DNA of 26,560 bases from Campylobacterota bacterium (lineage in GTDB: Bacteria; Campylobacterota; Campylobacteria; Campylobacterales; Sulfurovaceae), in the NCBI GenBank assembly GCA_015488875.1, contig WFMX01000233.1:1-26560 (forward strand), given 5' to 3'. Each line of letters begins with the position of its first letter. The first letter of the stretch is position 1. Shown here piece after piece: positions 23,168-26,560 of this stretch. A program made the position numbers and the translations under genes. The notes under the pieces are model-generated. The model was not told the origin of the DNA. It did no database searches and saw only the letters and a program-made list of their open reading frames with translations.

Positions 23168-25441
23168 TTAACTGTCCATTTTTTCTAGTTTGGATTTACT
23201 AAATCTATAATAGGATACCGAAGTGCTACTTAAGCCCATATCATAAGTAGGGTTTATAGCAACGGTCCCTTTCATAGATGTGTCAATCTTAAACACTCTC
23301 TGATACTCAGTACCATCAATCTCAAAAATTACTCTATCACCATCATCCAATTTTGCGACCGTTGCGAACTGTGAAGAACCTCTCAAGGAAGCTTCTCTAT
23401 TTAGCTGCTCTGTCATATTTGTAAATGGAGAAAATTGACTCCCTGTATCACATCTATATATGACTACACCATCATAGGTAGGTAGATCAGAGATATCAGC
23501 CAACTCTACTCTCTTTGGAACTTTTTCATTTTCTAGTAGATACCCCCTATGCTCGCTTCCATCTATGTCAAAGTAGTCAGGTAGAGAGTCAAACTCTATT
23601 TGGCTGTAACCTTTAGCTATAGGTAGTTGTTTTGTATAGCTGATAGTATACTTCTTCTTCAGCCCCAAGCTATTCATAATATCGTTGAGTACATATCCAC
23701 CATAAGGTAGTGCCACATGTGTAGGGACTAGCCTCTTGTCTATGGAGGTGAAGCTACCCTCCTGCTGATTGAGTGCTGGCATATCCATATCACCACCACC
23801 CATGGAGCTAAGTATATAATCACCTTTTGTATTGTAACCTATCGTATATCCTAATGCCTCATCATCAAGCTCGCATATGAGTGATACACCCAAGGCATTG
23901 GTGGCTGGTGGTACTACTATCAATTCAAAATCACTGTGGGTCTCTATGACACCCAAAAGTCTCGCTATATTCTCAGCTTTAGGATGCTCATATAGATCAG
24001 CACCCACTACTAGAGTGAAGTCTGATTTTTTGAGTAGACCTTTAGCTAATTGCTCTAACTCCTCTTCACCTATGTTACTCTCTGCACTTAGATTACCTAC
24101 ATCAAGATCAGATAGATATTTGGATATCTTGACTGGCAACTCTCTACCATCTAGTAGAGTCTTTGCAAGTAATGCCACTACACCCTCTTCGCTCCCAACC
24201 TCGTACTTCATAAATTGCGTTATGATATTTGAGATAGATGGATCCTCTATAGGGTGCATATATGTGATCTTGGCTCTCTTTCGTTTACTAGCCATAGTGA
24301 TATGATATTTGACCATCGGAGCATCGTCATTGACTCTGCTACCTAGGACTATAATACCTTTAGAGTGACTCAGTTTTTTGAGATCTCCACTATAGAGGGA
24401 GTGACCTGTAGTAGTAGCTAGGGCATTCATAAACTTTTGATAAGCTCTAGCTTCACTACAGATTAGCTTTACTCCACTTCTCTCTCTAAATTTCTGGAAT
24501 ATAAGAGCCTCTTCATTGGTGATGTTCGCAGAGAAGCTGATAGTTTCAGATTTTCTAAAGGCGTTTAGTGTCTCTTCAAACTTCTCTATATCTTTTTCAA
24601 CGCCTCTATTTCCAAAATCATATCCAAATCTACCTGCCCCACACAGTGAACTAAACTCATAGTTGTTTGTAACTCTGTAGATTTTAGTGTCATGGTTTGC
24701 TATAGACTCTGGCTTGACCTCGTAGCTCATTTGGCATGCTGCACTACAGTGACTACAAGAGGCTGGTATCTTCTCTAGCTCCCAAGCATTGGCACTATAT
24801 TTGAAATCTGTGCTTACCAATGCTCCCACAGGACAGACAGACATACACTCACCGCAGTTACTGCACTCTTGACCCTGTTTTGTGTTGATGATAGTAGAGT
24901 TGTATCCGCCTACAGATATAGCCAATACATTGTCGCCGACTATCTCATTGCACACATGGACACACTTTTCACACATGATACATAGTGCAGGATCGTATGA
25001 TATGAAACCCCAATCTTGCACTGGTCTATGCTGATCCCTAGCGGTAAAATCTTGTTGATTTATACCAAACTCCATAGTCTTGTTTTGGAGGTCACACTCC
25101 CCACTCTTGTCGCATACCCCACACTCAAGTGGGTGATTGACATCATAGAGTTTCATGATGTTCTCTCTCTGCTCATGTATCTCATCGTTTGTAGTAGTGA
25201 TGACTGCACCATCAGTAGCTTTCTCTTGACAAGAGAGTATCATACCCTCTACGCCCTCTACGGCTACTACACACATACGACAAGATGCTATAGGCTCTAC
25301 CTTTGTGAGATAACACATAGTAGGTATATATATGCTATTTGCCCTAGCTATATCTAGTATAGTCTGACCAAATTGTGCTTCACATCTCTTGCCATCTATG
25401 GTCACTGTAATCGTTTTGGTTTTGTTGTTTCGTGCTGTCAT
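23168..25441 (-). CDS. nuoG: Complex I iron-sulfur subunit NuoG, first copy
   Basis: This is the paralogue lying next to the GltD-like gene, 757 aa from the ATG at 25441. The frame is open 57 bases farther into that gene, but the ATG lies one base after its stop and gives a normal N terminus. Cluster ligands are: N1b, C43, C54, C57, C71; N5, H103, C107, C110, C116; CxxCxxCxxxC at C154, C157, C160, C164 and again at C193, C196, C199, C203; and N7, C229, C232, C236, C267. The remainder resembles the molybdopterin-oxidoreductase fold. It shares its full length with the second copy except for a charged insertion. The two copies could act in series in one complex or alternate with different electron inputs. 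Confidence 0.94.
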   Translation of the reverse strand: MTARNNKTKTITVTIDGKRCEAQFGQTILDIARANSIYIPTMCYLTKVEPIASCRMCVVAVEGVEGMILSCQEKATDGAVITTTNDEIHEQRENIMKLYDVNHPLECGVCDKSGECDLQNKTMEFGINQQDFTARDQHRPVQDWGFISYDPALCIMCEKCVHVCNEIVGDNVLAISVGGYNSTIINTKQGQECSNCGECMSVCPVGALVSTDFKYSANAWELEKIPASCSHCSAACQMSYEVKPESIANHDTKIYRVTNNYEFSSLCGAGRFGYDFGNRGVEKDIEKFEETLNAFRKSETISFSANITNEEALIFQKFRERSGVKLICSEARAYQKFMNALATTTGHSLYSGDLKKLSHSKGIIVLGSRVNDDAPMVKYHITMASKRKRAKITYMHPIEDPSISNIITQFMKYEVGSEEGVVALLAKTLLDGRELPVKISKYLSDLDVGNLSAESNIGEEELEQLAKGLLKKSDFTLVVGADLYEHPKAENIARLLGVIETHSDFELIVVPPATNALGVSLICELDDEALGYTIGYNTKGDYILSSMGGGDMDMPALNQQEGSFTSIDKRLVPTHVALPYGGYVLNDIMNSLGLKKKYTISYTKQLPIAKGYSQIEFDSLPDYFDIDGSEHRGYLLENEKVPKRVELADISDLPTYDGVVIYRCDTGSQFSPFTNMTEQLNREASLRGSSQFATVAKLDDGDRVIFEIDGTEYQRVFKIDTSMKGTVAINPTYDMGLSSTSVSYYRFSKSKLEKMDS

Positions 25442-25442
25442 A

Positions 25443-26560
25443 TCACACCGCCACCATTGATATATAGTAGCACCGCATGCATCTCTCAGCTTCTGCAAGT
25501 GCCTCTTCTCCAGTAAACCCTAGATTTACCTCTCTGTTATTATCTTTTCTCTCATCTACTCCGAGCTTCTCACTCTCTGCTCTAGGCAAGCCAGGCATCC
25601 ATCCAGTGATTTTCTCGTTTTTGTCATAGACTTTCAACGCCTCTAAGTGATCCTCCATGATCTCATCATCAGTGAGCGACACCTTTCCATCATATATATA
25701 TCTGCTTATGACAGATGATGCTCTCTTGGCTTGACCGACCGCATTGACTATCGTCATAGGACCATATTCACAATCACCCGCAGCGAAGAGTCCTGCTCTA
25801 CTGGTCATAAAATCCTTGCCGTTTGTAAGGATGGTACTCCACGATGTCATCTTGATATCCCACTCTTCAGGTATGAGCTGAAGGTCGGCTGCTTGCGATA
25901 CAGCAGGTATGAGGTAGTCACACTCTATCTCGAAATCGCCATCATCTATCTTGACGAGTTGAGCTCTACCACCATTTGGATCTGGCACTAGTTCGAACTT
26001 ATTTACAAGCAATTTCTCTAACTGATTGTCAGTATCATATATCTTCTCTACAGCAGAGTGAAATATAAACTCTACTCCCTCCTCTACTGCTTCGTGATAC
26101 TCTTCATAGGTGGTATTTCTGATGATAGTTTTTTCATCTCTACGATATATCATTATCACCTTTTTAGCACCATCACGGATAGCACATCGCACTACATCCA
26201 TGGAAGTAAATCCACCACCTACGCAGACCACAACTTTATCTTTGAGTTCGTTGGAAGCTGGTGAGCCTATGCCATATTTCGTCCATAAATTTACTTTGTC
26301 AAGCATATCTATAGCACCCCAATATCCATCCATGTCTGGTCGCTCATTTTCAGCTCTGACCTTCTTGGATAGTCTAGTACCAAATGATAGTAGCGTAGCA
26401 TCATACTCTCTATCTATCTCTTTGAGTCTAGTAGAGTCTACTCTATGGTTGCTATATACTGTCACCGCATCCATAGATGTGACCAACTCTATATCTTTGT
26501 TGTATCTATCTATAGGCATTCGATACTCTGGTACACCCACTGCAACTTCACCACCCAAAA
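25443..26560 (-). CDS. GltD-like FAD/NAD(P) oxidoreductase, 3' part
   Basis: The gene runs off the right edge of the window, so only its last 372 or so codons are seen; the N-terminal FAD-binding GxGxxG lies outside. The visible part begins with the GGEVAVGVPEYRMP segment typical of glutamate synthase small-subunit (GltD) relatives. It contains a NAD(P)-binding Rossmann motif CVGGGFTSMD followed by KKVIMIYRRDE, then the FAD motif LFAAGDCEYGP near the end, and finishes with ERCMRC. No NuoF signature (GRGGAGFPTG) is seen. It directly precedes nuoG1 by one base, in the place where nuoE/nuoF normally sit, so an electron-input role for complex I is inferred. A free-standing GltD-type enzyme is the alternative, but no glutamate synthase large subunit is near. 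Confidence 0.85.
   Translation of the reverse strand, partial: LGGEVAVGVPEYRMPIDRYNKDIELVTSMDAVTVYSNHRVDSTRLKEIDREYDATLLSFGTRLSKKVRAENERPDMDGYWGAIDMLDKVNLWTKYGIGSPASNELKDKVVVCVGGGFTSMDVVRCAIRDGAKKVIMIYRRDEKTIIRNTTYEEYHEAVEEGVEFIFHSAVEKIYDTDNQLEKLLVNKFELVPDPNGGRAQLVKIDDGDFEIECDYLIPAVSQAADLQLIPEEWDIKMTSWSTILTNGKDFMTSRAGLFAAGDCEYGPMTIVNAVGQAKRASSVISRYIYDGKVSLTDDEIMEDHLEALKVYDKNEKITGWMPGLPRAESEKLGVDERKDNNREVNLGFTGEEALAEAERCMRCYYISMVAV

Noticed and set aside
20710..25441. One of the NuoG-like genes as a formate dehydrogenase or hydrogenase subunit
   Set aside because: Both have NuoG-type N1b, N5 and N7 motifs and sit in the nuo operon; no molybdopterin-binding Cys/Sec or H-cluster motifs are seen.
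1..26560. CRISPR array, insertion sequence, prophage or defence island
   Set aside because: No regularly spaced repeats, no transposase or integrase, and no phage or nuclease-helicase cassette are seen; nearly all DNA is housekeeping coding sequence.

Overview
The window comes from a Campylobacterota (Epsilonproteobacteria) genome, most like the Sulfurimonas/Sulfurovum group; I cannot fix the genus from sequence alone. The signs are an mqnA gene of the futalosine menaquinone pathway, a ubiE/menG methyltransferase, a complex I operon whose NADH-input position holds a GltD-like flavoprotein next to two NuoG paralogues, near-exclusive AGA/AGG arginine codons in groEL, and moderately AT-rich DNA.

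Layout. Bases 1-3400 hold a tiny leftmost ORF behind a repeat-rich promoter region, then a minus-strand molybdenum-cofactor group: moaD and moaE overlap, and moeA follows after a structured, repeat-bearing spacer. mqnA diverges from moaD on the plus strand. A gene-poor stretch of about 310 bases with a long inverted repeat leads to an elongator tRNA-Met (minus strand), which has a near-ideal sigma-70 promoter. groES-groEL follows on the plus strand with its own consensus promoter and a hairpin terminator.

From 26560 down to 5754 every gene is on the minus strand and tightly packed, so it may be one long transcript or a few overlapping ones. In transcription order: the 3' part of a GltD-like FAD/NAD(P) oxidoreductase, nuoG copy 1, nuoG copy 2, nuoH, nuoI, nuoJ, nuoK, nuoL, nuoM, nuoN, a PglK/MsbA-type ABC exporter, ubiE/menG, xseA, and two membrane-anchored PAS-GGDEF-EAL proteins. 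Complex I reduces menaquinone, and mqnA and ubiE/menG make menaquinone, so respiration is the main theme.

Most unusual points: (1) complex I appears to have a GltD-like flavoprotein and two full-length NuoG paralogues where NuoE/NuoF/NuoG usually sit; (2) each NuoG keeps cysteines for five iron-sulfur clusters, one more [4Fe-4S] site than the four of Thermus Nqo3; (3) the adjacent EAL proteins look like an intact phosphodiesterase and a decayed partner that has lost metal ligands. No CRISPR array, insertion sequence, phage gene or obvious new defence system was seen.
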